From Pedobacter planticolens (lineage in GTDB: Bacteria > Bacteroidota > Bacteroidia > Sphingobacteriales > Sphingobacteriaceae): a stretch of 64,000 nucleotides of DNA. The notes beneath the pieces were generated by a model. That model ran no database searches and was not told the origin of the DNA. It worked only from the letters and a program-made list of their open reading frames with translations. Shown piece after piece: positions 7,891-16,960 of the stretch (the stretch's first letter is position 1; every line of letters begins with the position of its first letter). Location: assembly GCF_014172375.1 (NCBI RefSeq), contig NZ_WNXD01000002.1, positions 1,302,001 through 1,366,000 of the forward strand. The letters are read 5' to 3'. Made by a program: the position numbers and the translations under genes.

Positions 7891-9162
7891 TTAATCTATA
7901 ATATCAAATCCTGTATACTTTCTTAATACTTCTGGAATAATAATTCCATTTTCTGTCTGATAGTTTTCTAAAATTGAAGCAACAATTCGAGGTAGGGCTA
8001 AAGCACTTCCATTTAAGGTGTGCGCCAATTGAGTTTTACCTTCTTTGCCTTTGAAACGTATTTTTGAACGGTTACTTTGGAAAGTTTCCACATTTGAAAC
8101 CGAAGATACTTCTAACCAGCGTTCTTGCGATGCGCTCCAAGTTTCCATATCGTAGGTCATGGCAGAACCAAAACCCATATCGCCACCACATAAACGTAAA
8201 ACGCGGTAATGTAACCCCAATTTTTGTAGAAGTGATTGCACATAAGTACTCATTTCTTCTAAGGTATCATAAGATTTATCTGGGTGAGTAACCTGAACCA
8301 ATTCTACTTTATCAAATTGATGTAAGCGGTTTAAGCCACGAACATGAGAACCGTAAGAACCTGCTTCTCTACGGAAACAAGGAGTATATGCTGTATTTTT
8401 AATTGGTAAATCTTCTTCCTTTAAAATTACATCGCGGTATAAATTTGTAACTGGAACTTCTGCAGTTGGAATTAGGTATAAATCATCTACTGTTGAATGA
8501 TACATTTGTCCTTCTTTATCTGGCAATTGACCAGTACCAAAACCCGAAGCCGCGTTTACCAAATGTGGAACTTGCATTTCTTTGTAACCAACTGCGATTG
8601 CTTCATCTAAGAAAAAATTAATTAAAGCACGCTGTAAACGAGCGCCTTTTCCTTTGTAAACAGGGAAACCTGCACCAGTAATTTTTACGCCTAGTTCAAA
8701 ATCTATAATATCATATTTGGCTGTTAATTCCCAATGCGGCTTTGCATTTGCAGGCAATTTTGCTGGCTCACCATGAACTAAAACCACTTCATTTTCTTCT
8801 GGTGTTGTACCTGGTTTAACTAAATGGTGAGGTAAATTAGGTAATTGAACAAGTAAGTTAAATTGACTTTGTTCTAGTTCTGTTAATTTTTCACCAAGTG
8901 TTTTTATGCTTTCTTTTTGAGATGCTGTTTTAGATTTTATCACTTCAGCTTCTTCTTTTTTGCCAGTACGCATTAACTCACCAACTTGCTTTGCAGCTGC
9001 ATTAGCTTCTGCCGTAAGGTTCTCTAACGAATTTTGAGTTTGGCGACGTTCTTCATCTATGGAAATGATTTGATCTACCAATTCGGGTTGTTTGAAATTA
9101 CGCACATTTAAGCGCTCTAAAACTTTCTCTCTATTTTCGCGGATATAGTTAACTTGCAGCAT
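7891..9162 (-). CDS. serS: seryl-tRNA synthetase
   Basis: A 423-residue class II synthetase of standard length that charges tRNA-Ser. The N-terminal third is the long antiparallel coiled coil that contacts the tRNA (residues about 30-105). Motif 2 is seen in CFRREAGSYGSHVRGLNRLHQF and motif 3 in NGSALALPRIVASILENYQ. ATG start at 9162 matches the family N-terminus MLQVNYIRENREKV. A -7 box lies 16 bases upstream on the minus strand. Confidence 0.98.
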   Translation of the reverse strand: MLQVNYIRENREKVLERLNVRNFKQPELVDQIISIDEERRQTQNSLENLTAEANAAAKQVGELMRTGKKEEAEVIKSKTASQKESIKTLGEKLTELEQSQFNLLVQLPNLPHHLVKPGTTPEENEVVLVHGEPAKLPANAKPHWELTAKYDIIDFELGVKITGAGFPVYKGKGARLQRALINFFLDEAIAVGYKEMQVPHLVNAASGFGTGQLPDKEGQMYHSTVDDLYLIPTAEVPVTNLYRDVILKEEDLPIKNTAYTPCFRREAGSYGSHVRGLNRLHQFDKVELVQVTHPDKSYDTLEEMSTYVQSLLQKLGLHYRVLRLCGGDMGFGSAMTYDMETWSASQERWLEVSSVSNVETFQSNRSKIRFKGKEGKTQLAHTLNGSALALPRIVASILENYQTENGIIIPEVLRKYTGFDIID

Positions 9163-9177
9163 TATTTTATTTTTTCA

Positions 9178-9185
9178 CAAAGATA
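9178..9185 (-). promoter_or_regulatory. -7 promoter box for serS
   Basis: Read on the minus strand the sequence is TATCTTTG, a perfect TAnnTTTG box ending 15 bases before the serS start codon. No good -33 TTTG is seen upstream. Confidence 0.5.
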
Positions 9186-9188
9186 GAA

Positions 9189-9247
9189 AGAGTTTTCAGT
9201 TCTCAGTTAGCAGTTCTGAAATCTCATATCTAAAATCTCACATCTCA
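9189..9247. repeat. low-complexity words directly upstream of rsmI
   Basis: Two word families abut the rsmI start codon: cagttctcagttagcagtt (9195 onward) and atctcatatctaaaatctc running to the ATG. Similar words occur at 16829-16857 and 18455-18533. They leave no room for a normal leader. Confidence 0.55.
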
Positions 9248-9970
9248 ATGGATGGAAAATTATATCTCGTACCTACTCCGATTGGCAATTTAGAGGATAT
9301 GACCTTTAGAGCCATCCGTATTTTAAAAGAAGCGGATGTAATTTTGGCTGAAGATACTCGGACAAGCGCACCAATGTTGAAACATTTTGGCATCGATAAA
9401 AAGGCATATTCGCATCATCAACATAATGAACATAAAGCAACTTCTGAAATTATCAAATTTCTAAAAGAGGGTAAAAATGTCGCTTTAGTATCCGATGCTG
9501 GCACTCCTGCGATTTCTGATCCTGGTTTTTTCTTAGTCCGTGAGGCATTAAAAAACGAGATAGAAGTGAATTGTTTGCCAGGGGCGACGGCTTTTGTTCC
9601 CGCTTTAGTTAACTCTGGTTTACCAAGTGATCAATTTGTTTTTGAGGGATTTCTTCCTGTTAAGAAAGGGCGACAAACGCGTTTAAAGTTATTGGCTGAT
9701 GAAGAACGGACGATGATTTTTTATGAAAGTCCGCATCGTCTATTAAAAACATTAGAAGAATTTGCTGAATTTTTAGGTGAAGATAGACAGGCATCCGTTA
9801 GTAGAGAGTTGACAAAAATTTACGAGGAAACAGTTCGTGGTACAGTTATAGAAATAAAATCACATTTCGAAAACAATATATTAAAAGGAGAATTCGTAAT
9901 TTGTGTTGCTGGGAAACCAGAAAAAGAAAAAGCAGTAAAGAATAAAGACAAATACAAACAAGAAAAATAA
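9248..9970 (+). CDS. rsmI: 16S rRNA (cytidine1402-2'-O)-methyltransferase
   Basis: A 240-residue SAM-dependent methyltransferase of the tetrapyrrole-methylase fold that methylates the ribose of C1402 in the decoding centre. Family motifs are LVPTPIGNLEDMTFRAI near the N-terminus, AEDTRTS, and VSDAGTPAISDPG. The lysine-rich tail is typical. The stop codon overlaps the next start (TAATG), so translation of the two genes is probably coupled. Confidence 0.96.
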   Translation: MDGKLYLVPTPIGNLEDMTFRAIRILKEADVILAEDTRTSAPMLKHFGIDKKAYSHHQHNEHKATSEIIKFLKEGKNVALVSDAGTPAISDPGFFLVREALKNEIEVNCLPGATAFVPALVNSGLPSDQFVFEGFLPVKKGRQTRLKLLADEERTMIFYESPHRLLKTLEEFAEFLGEDRQASVSRELTKIYEETVRGTVIEIKSHFENNILKGEFVICVAGKPEKEKAVKNKDKYKQEK

Positions 9971-10605
9971 TGATTTCAATAGATAGATTTTTAAGCGACG
10001 AACAAGACCCAAAAGCGGTAGAAAAAGTAATTGGGAAATTAAATGATTTGCTAACCAGTGGGGAAGAAATTTTATACCTCGCTGTACAAAAAAAACCAGC
10101 TGTAAACTTGTTGCCAGATAGCATTGCAATTAGCAATAAACGTATTTTTTATTGTGAACCTGGAAATTTAGGTTTAACCATGAATTTTAAAGATATTTCT
10201 TGGAAAAACATTAAAGAAGTCTCTTTTAAGGAAGAATTTTTTGGTTCTAAATTTATTTGTGTACCGCAGCATGGCGAAAATATTGTAACAGAGTTTATTC
10301 CTAAAATACAGGCTAGAAAACTGCATCAAGCAGCAAATGAACAATTAGAAGCGTTTAAAGAATTAACTAGACAACAGAAACTAGAAGAAAATCGTGCTTC
10401 GGCTTCCGCGATTAATGTACCACCTGTTACTAATATTTACGATTTACCTGTTGAAGAAGCTATAGTTATTTCTCCGCAAGAAATTGAAGAGCAAGAGGAT
10501 GAAACTACATTGAAGTTGAGAAAATTGAAAACATTGTATGATAAACAGCTAATCACTCAGGAAGAATACGAGAGTAAAAAAGCAACTATTTTAGATAGTT
10601 TATAA
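9970..10605 (+). CDS. bacterial PH-domain protein with C-terminal SHOCT motif
   Basis: A 211-residue soluble protein. Residues about 25-115 form a bacterial PH-like domain (ISNKRIFYCEPGNLG, then ISWKNIKEVSFKEEFFGSKF). The last 30 residues, LRKLKTLYDKQLITQEEYE, are a SHOCT motif, a short helical module thought to mediate oligomerisation. The middle is a linker rich in charged residues. Its first base is the last base of the rsmI stop codon. Function unknown. Confidence 0.82.
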   Translation: MISIDRFLSDEQDPKAVEKVIGKLNDLLTSGEEILYLAVQKKPAVNLLPDSIAISNKRIFYCEPGNLGLTMNFKDISWKNIKEVSFKEEFFGSKFICVPQHGENIVTEFIPKIQARKLHQAANEQLEAFKELTRQQKLEENRASASAINVPPVTNIYDLPVEEAIVISPQEIEEQEDETTLKLRKLKTLYDKQLITQEEYESKKATILDSL

Positions 10606-10617
10606 AATTTTAGAGAG

Positions 10618-10732
10618 TCGTCATTGCGAGAAGGAACGACGAAGCAATCTTTCCTAAAAGGCAAACCACGACATCAATTCAACATGAAAGATTGCTTCGC
10701 CACGAGAAATCGTGACTCGCAATGACAGCCGA
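10618..10732. repeat. GTCAT-type interspersed palindrome upstream of lnt
   Basis: Outer arms GTCATTGCGAG (10620-10630) and CTCGCAATGAC (10716-10726), inner arms GAAGCAATCTTTC (10641-10653) and GAAAGATTGCTTC (10686-10698), and a small CACGA/TCGTG hairpin in between: a composite cruciform of about 110 bp. It separates the PH-SHOCT gene from lnt. Related elements occur in many other gaps of this window. Confidence 0.88.
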
Positions 10733-10744
10733 CATATAAATACA

Positions 10745-12367
10745 ATGACCAAAAAACAAACTTATCTCCTTGCCCTTTTAAGTGCATTTATACTATGGCT
10801 AGCATGGCCGCCACATATTTGGCTAGCGCCTTTGCTGCTTATTGGTTTAGTGCCATTGTTTATTGCATTAAATGATATTACTAATAAAAACGATAAAAAA
10901 ACTGGCAAACGTGTTTTCTTAACTGCTGGATTAACCTTTTTAGTTTGGAATACCGCTAGTATTTATTGGGTTTATAATGCAATTAGTGCGTCAAATACTG
11001 GCTTTGTTGGTGCAATAGTTTCTTTGCTGGTATCGCTTATTCCTTATGGTTTAGGGGCGCTATTAATGACTTTTGCTTTTTGGCTTTATTATCAATTAAA
11101 AACAAAAGCGAATACCAAAATTGCTTATTTAGGATTGATTTCCTTCTATATTTCGATGGAATACCTACATCAAAGTTGGGATTTAGCTTTCCCTTGGATG
11201 ACTTTAGGTAACGGATTTGCAGGCATGCACCAATTAGCGCAATGGTACGAATATACAGGTGTGTATGGTGGTTCATTATGGATTTTATTGAGTAATATTC
11301 TTGCTTTTGAAGCTTACAAAGCCTGGAAAAATAATGATCCAAAATTAAAACCTACTTTAAGTTGGTTATTGGTAATTATATTACCTGTCGGATTTTCGTT
11401 ATACACTTATTATAGCTACAAAGAAAAATCTGTTCCAGTTAATGTGGTGGTGGTTCAACCGAATATTGACCCTTATGAGAAATATGGGTCAATTAGTCCT
11501 GAACAACAATTAAATATCCTTACCCATTTATCGGATTCTGTTGGTCAAGTAAACACTGAATATTTCATTTGGCCAGAAACAGCCTTGCCAAGATATGCTG
11601 ACGAAGAAAAAATAAGAAGTAATCCAGACTTTTTACAAGCGCAACAATTTTTAAGCAAGTACAAAAATGGAACGTTAATTACAGGAATTGAAAGTGTAAA
11701 ATGGTATAATGCGAAAGAGACTATTTCAGCTAAACAAGCTAAGGATGGCACTGCTTGGTACGATAATTATAATGCCGCAATGCAAGTAGAAAATTCTGCG
11801 GAGGTTGCTTTTTACCATAAATCGAAATTGGTTCCTGGAGTAGAAAAGATGCCTTTCCCTAAAGTATTTTCTTTCTTAGCTCCTGTTTTTGAAGGTTTAG
11901 GTGGCAGTGCATCTGGCTGGGGTTGGCAAGAGAAACCAGCAGTTTTTTATTCGCAAAGTGGAATTGGAGTTGCTCCTGTAGTTTGTTATGAATCCCTTTG
12001 GGGAAGCTGGATTGGTGAATCCGTAAAGAATGGAGCTCAGTTTATTGCAATTATTACCAATGATGGTTGGTGGGGAAATACTTCAGGCAAAGATCAACAT
12101 CTATTGTATGCAAAACTTAGAGCAATAGAAACACGCAGATGGGTAGTAAGATCTGCAAATACTGGTATTTCTGGGTTTATTAATCAAAGAGGTGATTTAG
12201 TTAAACAATCTAACTGGTGGACAAGAGATGCATTAAAAGCTGATATCAATTTAAACGATTCGATAACAACTTACGTTAATAGTGGGGATGTATTAGCACA
12301 GATATTTTCAGTTTTAGCGGTTTTATTGGCGTTAATTATTCCTTACAAGAAATGGATAAAAAAATAA
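10745..12367 (+). CDS. lnt: apolipoprotein N-acyltransferase
   Basis: The start at 10745 (MTKKQTYLLALLSAFILWLA) is chosen over an ATG at 10712 that lies inside the palindromic repeat. The 540-residue protein has several membrane helices in its first 220 residues and a periplasmic nitrilase-like domain with the catalytic Glu (WPETALP), Lys (HKSKLVPGVE) and Cys (VVCYESLWG). It adds the third acyl chain to the N-terminal cysteine of lipoproteins. A final helix closes the protein. lspA lies 16 bases downstream, making a lipoprotein-maturation pair. Confidence 0.96.
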   Translation: MTKKQTYLLALLSAFILWLAWPPHIWLAPLLLIGLVPLFIALNDITNKNDKKTGKRVFLTAGLTFLVWNTASIYWVYNAISASNTGFVGAIVSLLVSLIPYGLGALLMTFAFWLYYQLKTKANTKIAYLGLISFYISMEYLHQSWDLAFPWMTLGNGFAGMHQLAQWYEYTGVYGGSLWILLSNILAFEAYKAWKNNDPKLKPTLSWLLVIILPVGFSLYTYYSYKEKSVPVNVVVVQPNIDPYEKYGSISPEQQLNILTHLSDSVGQVNTEYFIWPETALPRYADEEKIRSNPDFLQAQQFLSKYKNGTLITGIESVKWYNAKETISAKQAKDGTAWYDNYNAAMQVENSAEVAFYHKSKLVPGVEKMPFPKVFSFLAPVFEGLGGSASGWGWQEKPAVFYSQSGIGVAPVVCYESLWGSWIGESVKNGAQFIAIITNDGWWGNTSGKDQHLLYAKLRAIETRRWVVRSANTGISGFINQRGDLVKQSNWWTRDALKADINLNDSITTYVNSGDVLAQIFSVLAVLLALIIPYKKWIKK

Positions 12368-12383
12368 ATTTTATCGAATAGTA

Positions 12384-12902
12384 ATGCAAAAGAAAGAAAC
12401 GTTAAGATGGATTTTACTTTTGGCAATAGTTGCCTTAAATATTGGTTGCGATCAGGTTTCAAAAAGTATTGTACGACAAAAAATTGACTACGATGAAAAT
12501 ATCAGCATCATTAAAAATCATTTTATATTAACCAAAGTAGAAAATACAGGTGCTTTTTTAAGCGCAGGAAACAATTTGCCAGAAGCTGTTCGATTTGTTT
12601 TACTCAGCATTTTACCAGTTCTGGTTTTAGGCTATGGTTTATTTTATCTCCTCAGTAAAAATAATTTACCGAGAAGTATTCAATTAGGCTTATGTTTTTT
12701 AATTGGTGGAGGAATTGGCAATGTATATGATCGCATTTTATTCGGCTCAGTTACAGATTTCCTGCACATGGATTTTGGCATTTTCAGAACTGGCATTTTC
12801 AATTTAGCAGATGTTTCTATCATGATAGGCATAGCTCTCTTATTTATCCAATCGCTAAAAAGGAAAATTAGTAACCCATCTCCAGTAGAAAACAATTTTT
12901 AG
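12384..12902 (+). CDS. lspA: lipoprotein signal peptidase II (first copy)
   Basis: A 172-residue, four-helix aspartic protease that cleaves the signal peptide of prolipoproteins. Conserved blocks are DQVSKSIVR, VENTGAF, GGGIGNVYDR (first catalytic Asp) and FNLADVSIMIG (second catalytic Asp). It has the GN-x-x-DR form common outside Bacteroidota and lacks the loop insertion of the second copy at 30099-30701. It is paired with lnt. Whether both copies act on the same substrates is unknown. Confidence 0.93.
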   Translation: MQKKETLRWILLLAIVALNIGCDQVSKSIVRQKIDYDENISIIKNHFILTKVENTGAFLSAGNNLPEAVRFVLLSILPVLVLGYGLFYLLSKNNLPRSIQLGLCFLIGGGIGNVYDRILFGSVTDFLHMDFGIFRTGIFNLADVSIMIGIALLFIQSLKRKISNPSPVENNF

Positions 12903-13068
12903 CATTAAGGTAATTTCTTAAGTATCATTATTTATTCGAATCGCAAACAATTTAAGTTCTATTAATGTTATTAGATTTCGTAAGCAAAAAACATAACAAA
13001 CAATTAACTAAATGTTAATGCCCTCTTTTTATATTAGACTATAAATTACACCTATAAAAACTAACATC

Positions 13069-13326
13069 ATGGCAAACGAAAATCAAGAACCAGAAAAAAA
13101 AGGATTTTTCGATAATTTGAAAGATCAATTTGAAGAATTGAAAGATAAAGCTGAAGATCAGTTTGATAACTTAAAAGAACAAGCTGAAGGAAAATGGGAT
13201 GAGTTGAGTGAAAAAGCAAAAGTAGCTGCGACAGAAGCCAAAGAAAAACTAGGCGATTTAAAAGATCAAGCCGAAGACAAATGGGATGAATTTAACCAAA
13301 AAGACGGCGAGCAAAAAGACGCTTAA
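13069..13326 (+). CDS. charged LEA-like helical repeat protein
   Basis: An 85-residue acidic/basic protein with imperfect repeats of about 11 residues (FDNLKDQFEELKDKAEDQ, FDNLKEQAEGKWDELSEKAK, LGDLKDQAEDKWDEF). There is no signal peptide or hydrophobic segment and no cysteine. It would form an amphipathic helix like LEA-type or CsbD/YtxH-like stress proteins; the assignment is by pattern only. It is monocistronic with its own terminator. Confidence 0.75.
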   Translation: MANENQEPEKKGFFDNLKDQFEELKDKAEDQFDNLKEQAEGKWDELSEKAKVAATEAKEKLGDLKDQAEDKWDEFNQKDGEQKDA

Positions 13327-13350
13327 TTTTTAGTCACATTTTAAAAAATA

Positions 13351-13382
13351 AAAAAGCCCTCAACTATTTGAAGGCTTTTTTT
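13351..13382. terminator. bidirectional terminator between convergent genes
   Basis: AAAAAGCCCTCAA (13351-13363) and TTGAAGGCTTTTT (13368-13380) form a stem with one mismatch and runs of A before and T after. It can serve both the LEA-like gene (+) and nadE (-), whose stop is at 13402. Confidence 0.85.
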
Positions 13383-13401
13383 ATGCATATAATTGATTGG
13401 G

Positions 13402-15042
13402 CTAAGCCATATATTTTCCAACAATAGGCATTCTTCGGCCCATGCCAAATGCTTTAGGCGAAACTCTTAAAATTGGAGGTGTTTGATACCGTTTAAACTC
13501 CGCCAAATTTACCATTTTAAGAATACGTTGCACTAAAGCTTCATCAAAACCTTGCGCAATAATTGCTTTTGAACCTTTTTGCAATTCAATATGTTGAAAT
13601 AAAATTTGATCAAGAATACCATAATCAGGTAGTGAATCAGAATCCTTTTGATCTGGTCTTAATTCTGCCGAAGGTGGTTTTACAATCGTATTTTCAGGAA
13701 TAACCTCTCCATCCTTATTAATATAGCGTGCTAATTCAAAAATCTGCGTTTTATACACATCACCTATTACGCCAATTGCGCCACACATATCTCCATATAA
13801 AGTGCCATAACCAACTGCGCACTCACTTTTATTAGAAGTATTGAGTAAAATATAACCAAACTTGTTAGACATTGCCATTAATACAATCCCACGGCAACGA
13901 GCCTGAATATTTTCTTCCGTTAAGTTAGCAGCCAAACCAGTAAAAGGTTTCGCTAACATACTATCAAAAGCATTTGCTGCTTCTTTTATTTCTATAATTT
14001 CATGCTTACATCCAATAGTATTCACTAGATCTAAGGCATCTTTTACAGAATGATCTGATGAATATTTAGAAGGCATTAATACCGCCATTACATTTTCTGC
14101 ACCTAAAGCACGACAAGCTAATGCACAAACAATAGCAGAATCTATTCCGCCAGAAAGGCCTAAAACTGCTTTACTGAAACCAGATTTTCTGAAATAATCT
14201 TGAATACCCATAATCAATGCATCATGAATTTGAGTAATATCACTTGCTCTATCGGGTTGAGGATATTTATTCTTTACATTTTGTATTTCATCCACATCAA
14301 ATACCTGCAAATCCTCCTCAAAGTATTTCATTTCTGCCTTAACCTCTCCAGTTTCATCAAACACCAAAGAACCACCATCAAAAATTATCTCTGTTTGTGC
14401 GCCAACTTGGTTGACATAAAATAAGGGTAATTTATACTTTTTGGCATTATCAGCTAATATTTGAATACGGTCTTCATCGTGGCGATAATTAAATGGAGAT
14501 GCCGCAATATTAATCATCACATCTGGCGATTGCTTAATCAATTCATCCATCGGACAAGAAACATACAACGGATTATCATTAATATTCCAAAGGTCTTCGC
14601 AAATGGTTAGTGCTATCTTTTTTCCTTTAAATTCTATACATTCAAACTTCGTATTGGGTTCAAAATAACGATACTCATCAAATACATCATATGTAGGTAG
14701 TAATGCTTTTTTAGTGATTGCTTTTATCTTTCCATCCTCAATAAAATAAGCCGCATTGTATAAATCTTTACCCTCTAAAACTTCATTTTTAATGGGCAAA
14801 CCAACAATACAAGCAATATCTACACAATGTTTCGCTATTTGCTGGGCAGCCTCTTCACAAAGTGATATAAATTCCGAAAACTCTAAAAAATCTCGAGCAG
14901 GATAACCACAAATTGCTAGTTCTGCAAACACAACAATATCGGCTCCTTTAGCTTTAGCCAAGGTTATGTTTTCTATAATTCGCTGTGTATTTTGTTCGAA
15001 ATTACCAATGTGATAATTAAGTTGGGCGAGTGCTATTTTCAT
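13402..15042 (-). CDS. nadE: glutamine-dependent NAD+ synthetase
   Basis: A 546-residue two-domain enzyme making NAD+ from deamido-NAD+, ATP and glutamine. The N-terminal nitrilase-type glutaminase domain has FAELAICGYP (Glu) and ALTICEDLWN (Cys). The C-terminal synthetase has the PP-loop LGLSGGIDSAIV near residue 295 and ends with the FKRYQTPPILRVSPKAFG segment. It lies 27 bases downstream of the outer-membrane barrel gene and is probably co-transcribed with it. Confidence 0.97.
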   Translation of the reverse strand: MKIALAQLNYHIGNFEQNTQRIIENITLAKAKGADIVVFAELAICGYPARDFLEFSEFISLCEEAAQQIAKHCVDIACIVGLPIKNEVLEGKDLYNAAYFIEDGKIKAITKKALLPTYDVFDEYRYFEPNTKFECIEFKGKKIALTICEDLWNINDNPLYVSCPMDELIKQSPDVMINIAASPFNYRHDEDRIQILADNAKKYKLPLFYVNQVGAQTEIIFDGGSLVFDETGEVKAEMKYFEEDLQVFDVDEIQNVKNKYPQPDRASDITQIHDALIMGIQDYFRKSGFSKAVLGLSGGIDSAIVCALACRALGAENVMAVLMPSKYSSDHSVKDALDLVNTIGCKHEIIEIKEAANAFDSMLAKPFTGLAANLTEENIQARCRGIVLMAMSNKFGYILLNTSNKSECAVGYGTLYGDMCGAIGVIGDVYKTQIFELARYINKDGEVIPENTIVKPPSAELRPDQKDSDSLPDYGILDQILFQHIELQKGSKAIIAQGFDEALVQRILKMVNLAEFKRYQTPPILRVSPKAFGMGRRMPIVGKYMA

Positions 15043-15069
15043 TAAATGATATTGAGAAGAGTAAATTTA

Positions 15070-15741
15070 TTAAAAGAATACGCCTAAATTGATGGCTACA
15101 TAATGGTTACGAATGTTATTATCTCCGGTCGAAATATTGGTAAACCCATTGTTCAACGTTAAACCCGTCATAATACTAGTTTTGCCATCAATATTAAATT
15201 CTGCACCGCCACCAATAATCAGTCCTGCTCTATAAAAACGTGTCCAATCAGCCGAATTTACATCGTCTGCTAGTGTTGTTCCATTTGATTCTGCATCCTG
15301 TTTAGCTCCAATTCTAATATCATTAGATAAACCAAACTGACCAAACCAACGAATATTACCAATGTTTGCTGTTTTTAATTTAACGGTTAATGGAATCTCT
15401 ATATACTGCATTTTATATTTGAGATTATAACTTACAGGATTGCTACTACTTACTGTTGCATGATAAGGCAAAGCATTTATCTCAGTGCTTTTACCATTTA
15501 TAGTAGTAATTGTTAAACCTGTAGAAAAGCTATAATTCTCTGCAAAATTAAAATCGCCAATTAAGCCATACGAAAAACCTAAACTTACGCCATTGCTCTT
15601 GCCATTTTCTGCTTTTATATAGCCAAAGTTCGGGTGCGCAGTTAAGCCAAGTCTAAAACCATAGTATGGCGAAGCATTTTGTTGAGCATACAAATTGAAT
15701 GTAAAAAAAAGGAATAGTATTGCGGTTACTGTTTTTTTCAT
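15070..15741 (-). CDS. outer-membrane beta-barrel protein (PorT-like)
   Basis: A 223-residue protein with signal peptide MKKTVTAILFLFFTFNLYAQ and a series of amphipathic strands with alternating aromatic residues, ending in a terminal strand YVAINLGVFF whose last residue is aromatic, as in outer-membrane barrels. The pattern matches the PorT/OMP_b-brl_2 group. Substrate or role is not evident. It shares a 26-base divergent gap with gldB. Confidence 0.8.
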   Translation of the reverse strand: MKKTVTAILFLFFTFNLYAQQNASPYYGFRLGLTAHPNFGYIKAENGKSNGVSLGFSYGLIGDFNFAENYSFSTGLTITTINGKSTEINALPYHATVSSSNPVSYNLKYKMQYIEIPLTVKLKTANIGNIRWFGQFGLSNDIRIGAKQDAESNGTTLADDVNSADWTRFYRAGLIIGGGAEFNIDGKTSIMTGLTLNNGFTNISTGDNNIRNHYVAINLGVFF

Positions 15742-15753
15742 GTTACTTGTGAT

Positions 15754-15761
15754 TATATTTG
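15754..15761 (+). promoter_or_regulatory. -7 promoter box abutting gldB
   Basis: TATATTTG is a perfect TAnnTTTG box that ends only 6 bases before the gldB ATG at 15768, which would make the transcript leaderless or nearly so. No -33 TTTG at the usual spacing is obvious. Confidence 0.4.
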
Positions 15762-15767
15762 TTATTC

Positions 15768-16826
15768 ATGGGTTATAACGTAAAATATCTTTCCAAAGGC
15801 ATACCTTCGGCACAAATTTATCTATTTTTTCTGTGTGTAGTGGTAATTTTTTCTTGCAAACAGGATAAAAAACCAGATATCAGCAACATCAAGTTGGATA
15901 TAAAAATACAGCGGTTCGACCAAGATTTATATCAAGGTAAGGGCAAAGACATACAACAAACCGATAGCTTTTTACAACAGAAATATGGATTTTTTTACGA
16001 TGACTTTGTACACAGAATGGTGGGCAACCCAAGTTTAACAGGCAAAGACGTATTAACAGGTTTGTACAAAGATCAAGCGTATACAGATTTAAATAGCGAA
16101 GTTGATAGCGTTTATCCAAACCTAAAAACTGTAGAAAAAGATTTAACACAAAGTTTTAAATACATCAAATATTATTATCCTAAAGCAAAGGTTCCTCATT
16201 TTATTGCTAATCTATCAGGCTTTGCCTACCAAATTACAACTGGCGATGATTACATGAGCATTGGGTTAGATATGTTTTTAGGCAGAGATAGCAAATTTTA
16301 CGGCGCCATTGTACAAAGCATCCCTATGTATCAATCTCGAAGATTTGAACCGCAATATATTGTACCAAGAGTTACAGAAGTTTATGCCAGAGAAGAGTTA
16401 TTTAAAGAGCGGGATGAAGATCAAACTTTGTTGGCAAAAATGATTTACAACGGTAAAATTCTCTACTTTATGGATCAGGTTTTACCAGAAACAACTGCCG
16501 ATACCGTTAAAATAGGTTATACTGGTAAACAGTTAGCATGGTGTACAAATTACGAAGGTAACATTTGGGGTTTCTTTTTAGAAAACGATTTATTGTACCA
16601 AAGCGATAATCAAAAAATACAAACCTATTTAACCGATGGACCTTTTACACCAGGTTTAGGAGAAAAAAAATCATCAGCACCAAAGTTAGGCGTTTGGTTA
16701 GGTTGGCAAATTGTAAGAAAGTACATGACAGAAAATCCAACCATAACCTTACAACAATTAATGGCAGAAACAGATGCTCAAAAGATATTAACTAAAGCAA
16801 AGTACAAACCTAAAGAAAACCAGTAA
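15768..16826 (+). CDS. gldB: gliding motility lipoprotein GldB
   Basis: The ATG at 15768 is preferred to a TTG nine bases upstream. The 352-residue product has a lipoprotein signal ending LCVVVIFSC and the GldB body: KIQRFDQDLYQ after the signal and the conserved PHFIANLSGFAYQIT and YTGKQLAWCTNYEGNIWGFF blocks. GldB is an essential gliding/type IX-associated lipoprotein in Flavobacterium, and is also kept in non-gliding Bacteroidota. Its usual partner gldC is not next to it here; a patatin gene follows. Confidence 0.9.
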   Translation: MGYNVKYLSKGIPSAQIYLFFLCVVVIFSCKQDKKPDISNIKLDIKIQRFDQDLYQGKGKDIQQTDSFLQQKYGFFYDDFVHRMVGNPSLTGKDVLTGLYKDQAYTDLNSEVDSVYPNLKTVEKDLTQSFKYIKYYYPKAKVPHFIANLSGFAYQITTGDDYMSIGLDMFLGRDSKFYGAIVQSIPMYQSRRFEPQYIVPRVTEVYAREELFKERDEDQTLLAKMIYNGKILYFMDQVLPETTADTVKIGYTGKQLAWCTNYEGNIWGFFLENDLLYQSDNQKIQTYLTDGPFTPGLGEKKSSAPKLGVWLGWQIVRKYMTENPTITLQQLMAETDAQKILTKAKYKPKENQ

Positions 16827-16828
16827 AA

Positions 16829-16960
16829 CAACTGTCAGTTAACAGTTTTCAGTTTGCCACCCTGTCATCCTGAGCTTGTCAAAGGACAGTAGGCAATCTC
16901 CACCAATGATCTAATGAACCAATGATACAAATGAACCACTAAACCAATGAACCAACCAAA
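16829..16960. repeat. GTCAT-type fragment and word repeats upstream of the patatin gene
   Basis: The gap holds caactgtcagttaacagt words (16829-16857), a fragment of the interspersed family (GTCATCCTGAGCTTGTCAAAGGAC, 16864-16887, written here only by its ends GTCATCC and AAGGAC), and repeats of the word aatgaacca that run into the start codon of the next gene. Confidence 0.55.

Noticed and set aside
10712..10744. Upstream ATG for lnt
   Set aside because: It lies in the interspersed palindrome; the later ATG gives the expected membrane start.
16907..16960. Ribosome binding sites
   Set aside because: No purine-rich Shine-Dalgarno sequences are evident, as usual in this phylum.
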